A stretch of DNA of 64,000 nt from CAJQQK01 sp963696075 (GCA_963696075.1 CAVOJD010000008.1:434001-498000), one strand, 5' to 3'. Counted from the first letter of the stretch, positions 44,409 through 54,040 are shown. Made by a program: numbers and translations. The notes: generated by a model not told the origin, from the letters alone.

Positions 44409-45353
44409 TCAGCCGCCGGCCTTGGCCAATTCTTTCTCGAGTTCCGGCAGCGCCTCGAACAGGTCGGCGACAAGACCGTAGTCGGCGACCTGGAAGATCG
44501 GCGCTTCGCCGTCCTTGTTGATGGCAACGATGACTTTCGAGTCCTTCATGCCGGCAAGGTGCTGAATGGCGCCCGAAATCCCAACGGCGATGTAGAGTTC
44601 CGGCGCAACCACCTTGCCGGTCTGGCCGACCTGATAGTCGTTCGGCACATAACCCGCATCGACCGCCGCCCGGCTGGCGCCGATGGCAGCGCCAAGCTTG
44701 TCGGCGACAGGTTCGATGTATTTCTCGAAGTTCTCACCCGATTGCATGCCGCGGCCGCCTGAGATGATGATCTTGGCGGCGGCGAGTTCCGGCCGGTCCG
44801 AGCTGGCGAGCTCAGCCTTTTCGAACGTCGTCAGGTTGACCGCTGCCGGCGCATCGATTGTCTCGACCGCCGCCGAACCGCCTTCATCCGTCGCGTTGAA
44901 CGCAGCGGTGCGCACGGTGATGACCTTCTTGGCGTCTTGGCTCTGGACAGTCTGGATCGCGTTGCCCGCGTAGATCGGCCGCTCGAACGTATCCTCGGAC
45001 TTCACCGCCGTGATGTCGGAGATCTGCATCACGTCGAGCATGGCGGCAATACGCGGCATCAGGTTCTTGCCCCGCGCCGTCGACGCCGCCACGGCCGCGT
45101 CATAGCCATCCATCAGCGGCACGATCAGCGCCGCCATTTCCTCCGCCACCTGCTGGGCCAGGTGCGGCGCCTCGGCCAGGAGAACCTTGCGCACGCCGGA
45201 AATCTTGCCGGCCGCTTCCGCCGCCGCCTTCGCATCGGTTCCAGCGACGAGAATGTCGACGTCGCCACCGAGCGCCGCCGCCGCGGTCATCGCCTTGGCC
45301 GTTGCCGGGTTGAGGGCGTCATTGGTGTGTTCTGCAATCAGAAGGGTCGCCAT
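44409..45353 (-). CDS. etfA: electron transfer flavoprotein, alpha subunit
   Basis: The FAD-carrying subunit of ETF, 314 residues, which passes electrons from acyl-CoA dehydrogenases to the quinone pool through ETF:QO. SGGRGMQSGENFE and the FAD-binding end YIAVGISGAIQHLAGMKDSK, VIVAINKDGEAPIFQVADYG are intact. It follows etfB by three bases. The two acyl-CoA dehydrogenases at 22-24 kb are natural electron donors to it. Confidence 0.95.
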   Translation of the reverse strand: MATLLIAEHTNDALNPATAKAMTAAAALGGDVDILVAGTDAKAAAEAAGKISGVRKVLLAEAPHLAQQVAEEMAALIVPLMDGYDAAVAASTARGKNLMPRIAAMLDVMQISDITAVKSEDTFERPIYAGNAIQTVQSQDAKKVITVRTAAFNATDEGGSAAVETIDAPAAVNLTTFEKAELASSDRPELAAAKIIISGGRGMQSGENFEKYIEPVADKLGAAIGASRAAVDAGYVPNDYQVGQTGKVVAPELYIAVGISGAIQHLAGMKDSKVIVAINKDGEAPIFQVADYGLVADLFEALPELEKELAKAGG

Positions 45354-45356
45354 GAC

Positions 45357-46112
45357 TTAGATCACCCCCGCTTCGTTTTTCAGTTTGTCGACCAGTTGCG
45401 CAACGTCTTCGACCATCACGCCGGCGCTCCGCGTCGGTGGTTCCGTCGTCGTCAGCACTTTGAGGCGTGGCGCGATATCGACGCCGTAGTCGTCGGGGGT
45501 CTTGGTGTCCAACGGCTTCTTCTTGGCCTTCATGATATTCGGCAGCGACGCATAACGCGGCTCGTTGAGGCGAAGATCCGTCGTCACAATCGCGGGCATG
45601 GTCACCTTCAACGTTTCGAGCCCGCCATCGACCTCGCGCGTAACTTGCGCGCTATCGCCGCTGATATCGATCTTCGAGGCAAACGTGGCCTGCGACCAGC
45701 CAAGCAGCGCAGCCAGCATCTGGCCGGTCTGGTTGCAATCGTCGTCGATCGCCTGCTTGCCAAGGATAACGAGGCCGGGTTCTTCCGCCTCGATGACGCC
45801 TTTGAGCAGCTTGGCAACCGCGAGGGGTTCAACCAGTGCATTGTCGTCGGTCTGAATGAGGAGGCCACGATCGGCGCCCATGGCTAGCGCCGTGCGGATC
45901 GTCTCTTGTGCCTTCGCCGGCCCGATTGAGACTGCCACGACCTCACTGGCCGTGCCAGCTTCCTTGAGCCGCAGCGCTTCTTCCACGGCGATTTCGTCAA
46001 ATGGGTTCATCGACATTTTGACGTTTGCCAATTCGACGCCGGACCCGTCGGGTTTAACCCTGATCTTGACGTTGTAATCGACCACGCGCTTAACCGGCAC
46101 GAGGATTTTCAT
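45357..46112 (-). CDS. etfB: electron transfer flavoprotein, beta subunit
   Basis: The AMP-binding beta subunit (251 residues). Typical: MKILVPVKRVVDYNVKIRV, FDEIAVEEALRLKEAG, LLIQTDDNALVEPLAVAKLL, ILGKQAIDDDCNQTGQMLA and the C-terminal motif for alpha interaction, NIMKAKKKPLDTKTPDDYGV. The ATG at 46112 has GGGAG upstream. Transcribed with etfA. Confidence 0.95.
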   Translation of the reverse strand: MKILVPVKRVVDYNVKIRVKPDGSGVELANVKMSMNPFDEIAVEEALRLKEAGTASEVVAVSIGPAKAQETIRTALAMGADRGLLIQTDDNALVEPLAVAKLLKGVIEAEEPGLVILGKQAIDDDCNQTGQMLAALLGWSQATFASKIDISGDSAQVTREVDGGLETLKVTMPAIVTTDLRLNEPRYASLPNIMKAKKKPLDTKTPDDYGVDIAPRLKVLTTTEPPTRSAGVMVEDVAQLVDKLKNEAGVI

Positions 46113-46368
46113 CTATGCAAGCTCCCGTCGCATTTCGCGATATTGATGTTGGAAACCCTCAGGACGTGTCTCAAGTGCGGGTAGCAGGACGCCTTGCCTC
46201 ACACCGCATTGCCAGCGGGCCGGGCGACCGGTTGGCAGGCACGCAATCAGGTTTTTTGCAACTGCGAAGCTGCACGTTATTGAGGCAGGCAAAGCCTGTC
46301 AAACGCCGTTTCAGCGGCTAATCGCCGTCCCGGCCGGTTATCCGTCAGGTGGTGACACGGTTAAGACC

Positions 46369-47073
46369 TCAGGCGCTTCCAAGCCCGCGGTCGAACAGCG
46401 CCACACCCGGCCGGCGCATCACCACGACCAGCAGCGCGCCCGCGATCAGCCCGCCGATGTGCGCCCACCAGGCAACCGGCCCGACCTGATCGATCATCGC
46501 GAAGAAGAACTGCATCGCGACCCAGAACCCGAGCGCGATGGCGGCCGTGATCTTCACAGGGATCACCCGCATCACGAGCACCCATACGTTAACCCTGGGA
46601 TGCAGCATCAGATATGCCGCGATCACGCCCGCAACGCCGGCACTCGCGCCGATCAGGGGTATCCCGGAGTCCGCCATCATCGCCGTATGCGCCAGCGCCC
46701 CGGCAGCCCCGCAGGCCAGGTAGAACACCAGGAACTTGAAGTGGCCGAGAGCATCCTCGACGTTGTCACCGAACACCCACAGGAACAACATGTTGCCGAG
46801 CAGGTGAAAGATGTCGCCGTGGAAGAACATGTAGGAAACCAGCGTCGCCCACTCCGGGATCGCGAACCGGTCCATCGGCCCGAGTGCGGGCCCGCCGATA
46901 TATTTGACGGAGATCAGTTCACTCGGAACCACCGCGAAGCTGGCAATGGCGCGCTGGTCCATTCCGCTCACTGTGACCAGAAACAGCGCCACATTGACCG
47001 CGATCAACAACACCGTAACGAACTGAAACGGGATCGATTTGAGGGAATTCTGGTCGTAGATCGGCAGGAACAT
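46369..47073 (-). CDS. rhomboid family intramembrane serine protease
   Basis: A 234-residue rhomboid with about six membrane helices. Catalytic serine in GASAGVAGVIAAYLML, catalytic histidine in WWAHIGGLIAGALLVV; the HGDIFHLLGNMLFLWVFG segment supplies the H-x-x-x-x-H-x-x-x-N. Natural substrates cannot be predicted. It sits between the PduO and etfB genes, on the same strand, 256 bases before etfB. Confidence 0.92.
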   Translation of the reverse strand: MFLPIYDQNSLKSIPFQFVTVLLIAVNVALFLVTVSGMDQRAIASFAVVPSELISVKYIGGPALGPMDRFAIPEWATLVSYMFFHGDIFHLLGNMLFLWVFGDNVEDALGHFKFLVFYLACGAAGALAHTAMMADSGIPLIGASAGVAGVIAAYLMLHPRVNVWVLVMRVIPVKITAAIALGFWVAMQFFFAMIDQVGPVAWWAHIGGLIAGALLVVVMRRPGVALFDRGLGSA

Positions 47074-47237
47074 CGAGGGCTCGCGGGCTGCAAGGAGGGT
47101 GCAATCAGGGCACTGAAGCGCCGCCAGCTTGGCGGATCGAAAAGGACGTTACCGTCTTTTTGCGGAAATTTCAGACAGTAAAATGCTTCTCCGTGCCGGA
47201 AGCCGCCCCGGTGTTGTGCGCGAATGTCACGCCGAAA

Positions 47238-47816
47238 TCATCGGTTCTGCCCCGGCACCCACAAGACATCCCCCTCGCCATGAGCGTTCGCCGACCGCGC
47301 TGCAACGAACAGGAAGTCCGACAGCCGGTTGACGTAATGCAGCGCGGCATCGCTCACCGGCTCATCGTCCTGAGCCGCAAGATCCACGATCAGACGTTCC
47401 GCCCGCCGGCAAACCGTCCGCGCGACATGCAGATGGGCCGCAGTCGCCGTACCACCGGGCAAAATGAACGACCTTAGAGGCGTCAGGTCGGCGTTGAGCT
47501 GGTCGATATGGTTTTCGATCCGCTCGACCTGGCCCTTGGTCATCCGCAGCGGCTCGTAGGCGAGCTTCTCGCCTCTGTCCGGCATGCACAGGTCGGCGCC
47601 GAGATCAAAAAGATCATTCTGGATCCGCGCCAGCATCTGGTCGAGTTCCGCGTTATCGCCAATCGTCAGCCGGGCGACCCCGATGTGCGCATTGGTCTCG
47701 TCGACCGTCCCGTAGGCAGCGACCCGCAGCGACGTCTTGGCGACCCGCTCACCATTGCCGAGCGCGGTCGTCCCGTCGTCACCAGTTCGCGTATATATCT
47801 TGTTCAAAACAACCAC
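47238..47816 (-). CDS. PduO-type cob(I)yrinic acid a,c-diamide adenosyltransferase
   Basis: A 192-residue trimeric ATP:corrinoid adenosyltransferase that makes adenosylcobalamin. The ATP site is YTRTGDDGTTALGNGERV at the N-terminus; VDETNAHIGVARL, FILPGGTATAAHLHVARTVC and YVNRLSDFLFVAARS complete the family pattern. It follows the HIG1-like gene by 66 bases. In alphaproteobacteria this gene is often next to ETF genes, though the functional link is not obvious. Confidence 0.93.
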   Translation of the reverse strand: MVVLNKIYTRTGDDGTTALGNGERVAKTSLRVAAYGTVDETNAHIGVARLTIGDNAELDQMLARIQNDLFDLGADLCMPDRGEKLAYEPLRMTKGQVERIENHIDQLNADLTPLRSFILPGGTATAAHLHVARTVCRRAERLIVDLAAQDDEPVSDAALHYVNRLSDFLFVAARSANAHGEGDVLWVPGQNR

Positions 47817-47882
47817 TTAAGAATCTCCCTCATCAAGCGAACAAGTCCCGGCAGGCCACCCCGAACTGCAACACATCAGCCG

Positions 47883-48074
47883 CTAGCCGCGCGCAATCCA
47901 CGCGGCAAGCATAACCAGCACGATCACAACGAATTGCAGCCCCACGCGCCACCGCATCAAGAGCTGACTCGTGTTGGCGCTATGGGGACGTACCATGTTG
48001 ATCAGCCCCGCCACCAGGACCCCCAGCACGATCACGGCCATAACGGTCGCACTGTTGTTGAGAAGTGTCGTCAT
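47883..48074 (-). CDS. twin-membrane-helix protein, HIG1-like
   Basis: A 63-residue protein with two membrane helices (SATVMAVIVLGVLVAGLINM and VGLQFVVIVLVMLAAWIARG) joined by MVRPHSANTSQLLMRWR. The short loop and layout match the hypoxia-induced HIG1-type proteins common in front of the adenosyltransferase gene in alphaproteobacteria; mitochondrial members attach to respiratory complexes. The start at 48074 is supported by AGGA about nine bases upstream. Confidence 0.78.
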   Translation of the reverse strand: MTTLLNNSATVMAVIVLGVLVAGLINMVRPHSANTSQLLMRWRVGLQFVVIVLVMLAAWIARG

Positions 48075-48445
48075 GGGCCAGGTGTCCTTTCGCAGTTGCT
48101 GTCCTGCGGTCCGAGGGTCGCGTGCACAGGCTGACTTGCCGCGCCAATCGCCGTGTTCGTGCGTGCGGAGCCAGATCTTTCGTACGTTTGCGCTGGAGTG
48201 GTGGATCGTCAGCCAAGGCCGCGCCACAAGCCGCAATTTCCAGATTGGTCCTGATATTGCCGCGATTAGGCGATTTTACCAGTCCATGGCGGAGTTTGCC
48301 GCAACCGTTTCGGTGCTGACACGGCGGTGCGCCAAACCGGACGGCGCGCGCGACGAAGCTGTTGGGACTGGCGCCGAATTCGGTTAAGCCTCGGAGTAGT
48401 TACGATGGCCGCATTGGCGCGGCAAAGCGGGAGACGTGGCAACGC
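48075..48445. other. divergent intergenic stretch upstream of the HIG1-like and envC-like genes
   Basis: About 370 bases between divergent starts, so it should hold both promoters. No clear -35/-10 pair, operator or protein-like frame was found; short frames here are not convincing. Confidence 0.45.
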
Positions 48446-49858
48446 ATGAGCCCATCTGCAGGCCAGAAGTCGGTTTTTCCTTTCGCCGACGTGCGAGCGC
48501 GGCCTGCGGGAACAGCTTTCCTCCTTCTCTCCGTGGCGATGCTTGCCCCCGCTCAAGCCCAGACCTCCGATCCCGCGGCGGCGCGCGCGAACCTCGAGAA
48601 GAACCGCGTTCTCCTCCAGGAGAACCGGGAGCGGGTCGGCACCATCAAGACCGAACTCGAGCGGTTGGCCAAGGAGCGCGACAAGCTCGATCAGGATCTG
48701 ATCCAGACAAGTAAGTCGATCCAGTCGGCTGAATCAAAGATGACGACGATCGAGACGAGGCTCGGCAGCCTTGAAGAGCGCGAAAGCGGCCTGAAGTCGT
48801 CCCTGCGCCGCCAGCGCCACTCGATCGCGGGCCTGCTGTCGGCCATTCAACGCATGGGCCGCAATCCGCCGCCGGTCATGATCACACGCCGCCAGGACGC
48901 GCTCAAAATGGTCCGCTCGGCGATGTTGCTTGCGCGTGCTTTTCCAAGGCTCAAATCACGGGCGACCCGGCTCGCGTCCCAGCTGAAAGAGCTCGTCGCC
49001 GTCATTGACAGCATCCGCACTGAACGTGACCAGCTGCGCGCCGAGAGCCTGCGCCTGACCGATGCTCAAAAGCGCCTCTCCTATCTGATGCAGACCAAAC
49101 GCCAGTCGCTCAGTATCCGGCGCCTTGAGTTGACCGAGGTCCAGCGCACGGTCCGCCAGATCGGCGACAATGTCGGCAACCTCGAACAACTGATCGCACG
49201 TCTCGGCCCCGTGACTGAAAATCTTGCGGCGGCCCCGCCGTTGCCTGGCGGCAGGCCGACGTTGCCCTCCCCCGGGGCAGCACCGGACGAGACCCGTGTC
49301 GCCTTGGCACTGCCGCGCCCATCCATCGTGCCCGCGCCCGACGGCGGCGCGGCGGCGCCAAAAGTCGCCTTTAACCTTGAGCCGAGCGGCGGCACCTTCA
49401 TCGCCGGCCGCCCGATTGCACCCGTAATCCCGTTTCATAAGGCTAAAGGCAGTTTGCCCTTGCCTGCGGCAGGCGCAATCGAGCAAGAATTCGGAACGCC
49501 GACGCAATATGGCGATCGCGCCAAGGGGATTTTGATCAAGACACGCTACGGTGCCCAGATCACGTCTCCGTGCGATGGCTCCGTAATGTTCGCCGGAAAG
49601 TTTCGAACCTACGGCCAACTCTTGATTATTAAGGCTGGTGATGGCTACCATGTGCTTCTGGCGGGTTTGTCGCGCATCGACGTTCAGCCGGGCCAATTCG
49701 TGCTAAAATCCGAGCCAGTTGGCACAATGAGAACGTCGCCCGGCAAGCGAGCCGGCCCGGATTCGCCACGCCTTTATGTAGAATTTCGCAAGGACGGTCG
49801 TCCGATCAATCCGCGACCCTGGTGGTCCGCCAGCTCAACTGGGAAGGTTCAAGGCTGA
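48446..49858 (+). CDS. EnvC-like murein hydrolase activator, degenerate M23 domain
   Basis: A 470-residue exported protein: signal peptide (about residues 20-38, ending AQAQ), long coiled coil (ARANLEKNRVLLQENRERV onward, about residues 40-250), a proline-rich stretch, and a C-terminal LytM/M23-like domain. The last lacks the expected H-x-H; the usual catalytic region reads RLYVEFRKDGRPINP, so it is probably non-catalytic and works as an amidase activator, as EnvC does. Its stop codon overlaps the ctpA ATG (TGATG), so both are likely translated together, linking septal peptidoglycan cleavage to proteolysis. Confidence 0.88.
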   Translation: MSPSAGQKSVFPFADVRARPAGTAFLLLSVAMLAPAQAQTSDPAAARANLEKNRVLLQENRERVGTIKTELERLAKERDKLDQDLIQTSKSIQSAESKMTTIETRLGSLEERESGLKSSLRRQRHSIAGLLSAIQRMGRNPPPVMITRRQDALKMVRSAMLLARAFPRLKSRATRLASQLKELVAVIDSIRTERDQLRAESLRLTDAQKRLSYLMQTKRQSLSIRRLELTEVQRTVRQIGDNVGNLEQLIARLGPVTENLAAAPPLPGGRPTLPSPGAAPDETRVALALPRPSIVPAPDGGAAAPKVAFNLEPSGGTFIAGRPIAPVIPFHKAKGSLPLPAAGAIEQEFGTPTQYGDRAKGILIKTRYGAQITSPCDGSVMFAGKFRTYGQLLIIKAGDGYHVLLAGLSRIDVQPGQFVLKSEPVGTMRTSPGKRAGPDSPRLYVEFRKDGRPINPRPWWSASSTGKVQG

Positions 49859-51234
49859 TGCGCAGATCAGATTTCGCATTCTGGAGCTTCATGGTGATGT
49901 CGGGCCTCGCAGCTGCGACCACCGTTTTGAATGTCACTGCGACATACTCGGCGACGACGCCGAACTCCCAGATCTATAAGCAACTCGACCTCTTCGGCGA
50001 CGTCCTCGAAAGAGTTCGTTCCGACTACGTCGAAAAACCCGATGATGAAAAGCTGATCGAAACCGCGATCAACGGCATGTTGAGCGGCCTCGATCCGCAC
50101 TCCGCCTACCTCAACGCCAAGCACTTCCAGGACATGCAGGTCCAGACCCGCGGTGAATTCGGCGGCCTTGGCATCGAAGTGACGATGGAGAAGGGCGTCG
50201 TGAAGGTCGTGGCACCCATCGACGACACGCCCGCTGCCAACGCCGGCATCCGGTCGAACGACCTGATCACGCATCTCGACGACAAGTCGATCGTCGGCCT
50301 GACCCTGACCGAAGCGGTCGAACGTATGCGCGGCCCCGTCAATACGGAGCTCAAGCTGACCGTCGTGCGCGAAGGCCTTGAAGACCCGATCGATATCAAG
50401 ATCAAACGCGCCGTCATCCGCATCAATGCAATTAAGGCGCGCGTCGAGGCCGATGGTGAACTTGGCTACGTAAAGATCACCACCTTCAATGAGAAAACGC
50501 ACGCCAACCTGGTCAAGGCCGTCCAGGACATCGAGAAACAGCACGCCGGCAAGCTCAAGGGCTACATCATCGACCTGCGCAACAATCCAGGCGGTCTGCT
50601 CGACCAGGCCGTGGCCGTGAGCGATGATCTGCTCGACAAGGGTGCGATCGTGCTCACCAAGGGTCGCAACCTTCAGGAAACACAGCGCTCCCAGGCGCGT
50701 GTCGGCGACATCACAGGCGGCAAGAAGCTTGTGGTTCTCATCAACGGCGGGTCGGCATCGGCTTCCGAGATCGTCGCTGGTGCCATCCAGGACCACGACC
50801 GCGGCACGATCGTCGGCACCCGCTCATTCGGCAAGGGCTCCGTCCAGACCATCATTCCGCTTGGCGGTCAGGGCGCGCTGCGTCTGACAACAGCGCGCTA
50901 CTACACGCCCTCCGGCCGGTCGATCCAGGCCAAGGGCATTGATCCTGACATCATTGTCGAGCAGGAGACGCCCGAGGAGATCAAGAAGCGCGAAGAGCGC
51001 GCGCCACGCGGTGAAGCCAACTTGCGCGGTCATCTGACAGCGGAAGGAGACGAGGAAGAGAAATCCGGCTCATCAACGTTCGTGCCGAAAACGGCAGAAG
51101 AAGACCGCCAGCTCCAGTACGCAATCGCCTTGTTGCTGGGCAAGCCGACCGATATCAAGGGCGTCCGCCAGGAGGATGCTGAAAAGGCCCGCAAGGCAGC
51201 TGAAAAAGACAAGGCGGAAGAAAAAGCCAAATAA
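49858..51234 (+). CDS. ctpA: carboxy-terminal processing protease CtpA (S41 family)
   Basis: A 458-residue periplasmic protease with a signal anchor, a PDZ domain (GEFGGLGIEVTMEKGVVKVV, NAGIRSNDLITHLDDKSIVG) and the S41 core. The catalytic serine is in GGSASASEIVAGAIQD and the lysine in GTRSFGKGSVQTIIPLG; IDLRNNPGGLLDQA is also diagnostic. A charged Lys/Glu tail of about 70 residues follows. In other bacteria Ctp proteases degrade peptidoglycan hydrolases or their partners, in line with the coupled envC-like gene. A terminator follows. Confidence 0.94.
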   Translation: MRRSDFAFWSFMVMSGLAAATTVLNVTATYSATTPNSQIYKQLDLFGDVLERVRSDYVEKPDDEKLIETAINGMLSGLDPHSAYLNAKHFQDMQVQTRGEFGGLGIEVTMEKGVVKVVAPIDDTPAANAGIRSNDLITHLDDKSIVGLTLTEAVERMRGPVNTELKLTVVREGLEDPIDIKIKRAVIRINAIKARVEADGELGYVKITTFNEKTHANLVKAVQDIEKQHAGKLKGYIIDLRNNPGGLLDQAVAVSDDLLDKGAIVLTKGRNLQETQRSQARVGDITGGKKLVVLINGGSASASEIVAGAIQDHDRGTIVGTRSFGKGSVQTIIPLGGQGALRLTTARYYTPSGRSIQAKGIDPDIIVEQETPEEIKKREERAPRGEANLRGHLTAEGDEEEKSGSSTFVPKTAEEDRQLQYAIALLLGKPTDIKGVRQEDAEKARKAAEKDKAEEKAK

Positions 51235-51292
51235 TGTCGCGGCGCCGCGAGAGTCTTGGCAGCGCCGAGACGTCAGTTTGATGCTTGGTTCA

Positions 51293-51326
51293 GCGGGCGC
51301 CCCTGTGTAGGCGCCCGCTTCCGTTT
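51293..51326 (+). terminator. rho-independent terminator after ctpA
   Basis: A perfect 9-bp GC stem (51293-51301 with 51310-51318), an 8-base loop and then TTCCGTTT. It lies about 60 bases after the ctpA stop. Confidence 0.82.
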
Positions 51327-51446
51327 ATTGAAAACCGAAGACGCGACGACACCACAGAGGTGCACACCACGCCCTGAAGGCTGCAACGCCCCACAATCGC
51401 CCGAGAAACGTCCCAGCACGCGCTTCAACGGCGCGAAGAAAACGAT

Positions 51447-52646
51447 ATGACCACGCTAGTTGATCAACGCCCGCCCGAACGACCCGCCGATGACCCAGCC
51501 TCATCGATGCCAAGCCTTGCCGGCCTGAGCAGAGCCCGCTTGTCCGACGCACTTGCCGACGTTGGCGTGCCGGAACGCCAGCTTCGCATGCGCACCAACC
51601 AGCTCTGGAGCTGGATCTATGTGCGCGGTGTGACAGACTTCGAGCAGATGACCGATGTCTCCAAACAGCTGCGCCAGGACCTCGCCCGCAAGTTTACGCT
51701 CGCTCGTCCCGAAATCGTAACGCAGCAGCTCTCCACCGACGGCACCCGCAAATGGCTTCTGCGCCTGCCCCGCCGCGGCAGCGAGCGTGCGGCGCCCGAA
51801 ATCGAAACCGTCTTCATTCCGGAAGCTGACCGCGGAACGCTGTGCATTTCCAGCCAGGTCGGCTGCACGCTCAATTGTTCGTTCTGCCATACCGGGACGC
51901 AGCGTCTCGTTCGCAATCTCGAAGCCGAGGAAATCGTCGGCCAGGTCTTGCTCGCGCGCGACTGCATTGCCGATTGGCCCGGCGCTGAGGCCCCGGTCGA
52001 CGGCGGACTGTTGCCCTCTTCACAGCGCAAGATCACCAATATCGTGCTCATGGGCATGGGCGAGCCGCTCTACAATTTCGACAACGTCGCCGACGCCGTT
52101 GCAACGATCACCGACAGCGACGGCATTTCACTCTCCCGCCGGCGGATAACGCTTTCCACATCCGGGATCGTTCCGGAAATCGAGCGCTGGGGTGATACGG
52201 CTGGCACGATGCTCGCCATTTCTCTGCACGCCGTTCGCGATGAATTGCGCAACGAGCTGGTGCCGATCAATCGTCGTTGGCCGATTGCGGAGCTGATGGC
52301 TGCCTGCCGTAATTATCCAGGCCTCACCAATGCCCGCCGCATCACCTTCGAGTACGTCATGCTCAAGGGCGTCAACGACAGCCTGGCCGACGCCAAGGCC
52401 CTCGTCCGCCTGCTCGCGGGCATTCCCTCCAAGATCAACCTGATCCCGTTCAATCCCTGGCCGGGCACACGCTATGAATGTTCGGATTGGAACCAGATCG
52501 AGCGGTTCGCCGAGGTCGTCAACCGGGCAGGCTATGCGAGTCCCGTCCGCACCCCCAGGGGACGGGATATCCTCGCGGCGTGCGGTCAGTTGAAATCCAC
52601 GAGCGAGAAGCTGAGCGCCCGCGCACGGCTTCTCGAAGCAGACTGA
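51447..52646 (+). CDS. rlmN: 23S rRNA/tRNA (adenine-C2)-methyltransferase RlmN
   Basis: A 399-residue radical-SAM enzyme that methylates C2 of A2503 in 23S rRNA and A37 in some tRNAs. Iron-sulfur motif CTLNCSFCHTG; MGMGEPLYNFDNV, SLHAVRDELRNELVPINR and FEYVMLKGVNDS are typical; the second catalytic cysteine is in TPRGRDILAACGQL near the end. The N-terminal helical domain begins about residue 30 (LSRARLSDALADVGVPERQ), so the first residues may be extra. Confidence 0.95.
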   Translation: MTTLVDQRPPERPADDPASSMPSLAGLSRARLSDALADVGVPERQLRMRTNQLWSWIYVRGVTDFEQMTDVSKQLRQDLARKFTLARPEIVTQQLSTDGTRKWLLRLPRRGSERAAPEIETVFIPEADRGTLCISSQVGCTLNCSFCHTGTQRLVRNLEAEEIVGQVLLARDCIADWPGAEAPVDGGLLPSSQRKITNIVLMGMGEPLYNFDNVADAVATITDSDGISLSRRRITLSTSGIVPEIERWGDTAGTMLAISLHAVRDELRNELVPINRRWPIAELMAACRNYPGLTNARRITFEYVMLKGVNDSLADAKALVRLLAGIPSKINLIPFNPWPGTRYECSDWNQIERFAEVVNRAGYASPVRTPRGRDILAACGQLKSTSEKLSARARLLEAD

Positions 52647-52708
52647 GCCGTCTACGCGCGGGCCATGGCCCAGTAGTCTCTGAGTAATATCCGAGTAATC
52701 TCTGGGAG

Positions 52709-53143
52709 ATGAAGAACATGCTCGCCACGATCGGCCGCTTGATCTGGCTGCCTATTGCGTTTGTGCTCTCGCTGTTGATCGGCGCCGTCGTCATTGTGAC
52801 GCTCGGCCTTGAGCGCATTACCGCTTATGCGAACGGGCTCGGCGACCCGGATATGAGCATCGAGGCGGGCATGGAACTTCTGCGCAACGGCCTGATGCTG
52901 GCGCAGGCTGCGACCATCATTCCAGCCCTTCTGGTCATACTGGTTGGCGAGATTGCACGGATCCGTTCGGTCTATTTTTACGTGGTCGCGGGCGGGCTTG
53001 CTGCTGTCTCGGTTCCCGTCGTAGCCCGCCTGACGACGGTCGGCCCGGCCGAGCTGCCAGCCGTCGCAGTTTGGCAGGTTTTTGCCGTGGGAGGCTTCAT
53101 CGCGGGCTTCGTCTATTGGCTCCTCGCCGGCCGCACCGCCTGA
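52709..53143 (+). CDS. four-helix membrane protein, function unknown (paralog pair A)
   Basis: A 144-residue protein with four membrane helices (LIWLPIAFVLSLLIGAVVIV, GLMLAQAATIIPALLVILV, YFYVVAGGLAAVSVPVVA, VFAVGGFIAGFVYWLLAGRTA). It ends in the same G-F-I-A-G-x-V-Y-W-L-L-A-G-R as the next gene. I do not recognise the family. Starts at 52709, after AGAGAT-like purines. Expression may be joint with the next gene, 135 bases on. Confidence 0.8.
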   Translation: MKNMLATIGRLIWLPIAFVLSLLIGAVVIVTLGLERITAYANGLGDPDMSIEAGMELLRNGLMLAQAATIIPALLVILVGEIARIRSVYFYVVAGGLAAVSVPVVARLTTVGPAELPAVAVWQVFAVGGFIAGFVYWLLAGRTA

Positions 53144-53278
53144 GCAAACTTGACGGTTCGCCCTCGATACCGCTTAAACAACGGCGGCCGAAACCGATTG
53201 ATGACGAATTCTTGACCACCTATGAGTGGCGGCGAGTTGCCCGCGGGGTCCCCGGCGGGATGACCATGGAGTAGACGG

Positions 53279-54040
53279 ATGTTGGCGTACCTCGGAGCCG
53301 TCGTAAGGGTTTTTCTGGGCTTCGCGGCCGCCTGCCTCGCCGCTGGGTTCATCCAGGTTCTGTTTGCGGTGACGCCGGCCGAACTCGTCGCCGCGGGGGA
53401 AGCGCGCTGGAGCGCGGCGATTAATTGGGCGATCTTGTCCTCCGCCCACATCTTCGTCTTTGCCGCGCCCTTCGCGGTGATCTCAATCATCATCAGTGAA
53501 TGGATCGGCATCCGCAGTTTCGCCTATCACGCCATCGTGGCCATGGGCATCGCTGTTGCGGGCTTCGGACTCATTATGATGATGGAGACCCCGTCGGAAG
53601 CCAGCATCGTCAACAGCTACGCGATGGCGGCTTATCTGACGAGCGGCTTCATCGCAGGCCTGGTCTATTGGCTCTTGGCCGGTCGCCTAGCGACGCGGGC
53701 TTATGATGAGGATGACTTCCTGGCCATGGAGGGTGACGTGCGCACGGCGCCGCAGCGGCCACCGGAAACCGAACGAACGCCGCCGCCGCCGCGGACCACC
53801 GGAACGGTCCCCGCGACCCGGCCGGCCGCCAGTCCGGCGCCGCGCACAAGCGCTTCGCCTGCTCCCGCTCCTGCGCCTTCGCCGTCTGCGCAGTCGACCG
53901 CCTCGTCGCCGCAAATGCCGGCCGGTCAGGGCCCGCGCCCGGTGCCGCCCCGTCCCCGCGTCGTGCCGCCAGCCAACAATCCTCAACAACAGCGTTCTGC
54001 GCCGAACACGACCGGATCGCCCGGCCCGAAATCTTCCTGA
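53279..54040 (+). CDS. membrane protein with long proline-rich tail, function unknown (paralog pair B)
   Basis: A 253-residue protein: four membrane helices in the first about 140 residues and then a long Pro/Ala/Arg-rich disordered tail of about 105 residues (PPPPRTTGTVPATRPAASPA, further on QGPRPVPPRPRVVPPANNP). The helix-4 segment SGFIAGLVYWLLAGRLATRA matches its neighbour, so the two share ancestry. The tail could bind SH3-like or peptidoglycan partners, but that is a guess. Not a known family to me. Confidence 0.8.
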   Translation: MLAYLGAVVRVFLGFAAACLAAGFIQVLFAVTPAELVAAGEARWSAAINWAILSSAHIFVFAAPFAVISIIISEWIGIRSFAYHAIVAMGIAVAGFGLIMMMETPSEASIVNSYAMAAYLTSGFIAGLVYWLLAGRLATRAYDEDDFLAMEGDVRTAPQRPPETERTPPPPRTTGTVPATRPAASPAPRTSASPAPAPAPSPSAQSTASSPQMPAGQGPRPVPPRPRVVPPANNPQQQRSAPNTTGSPGPKSS

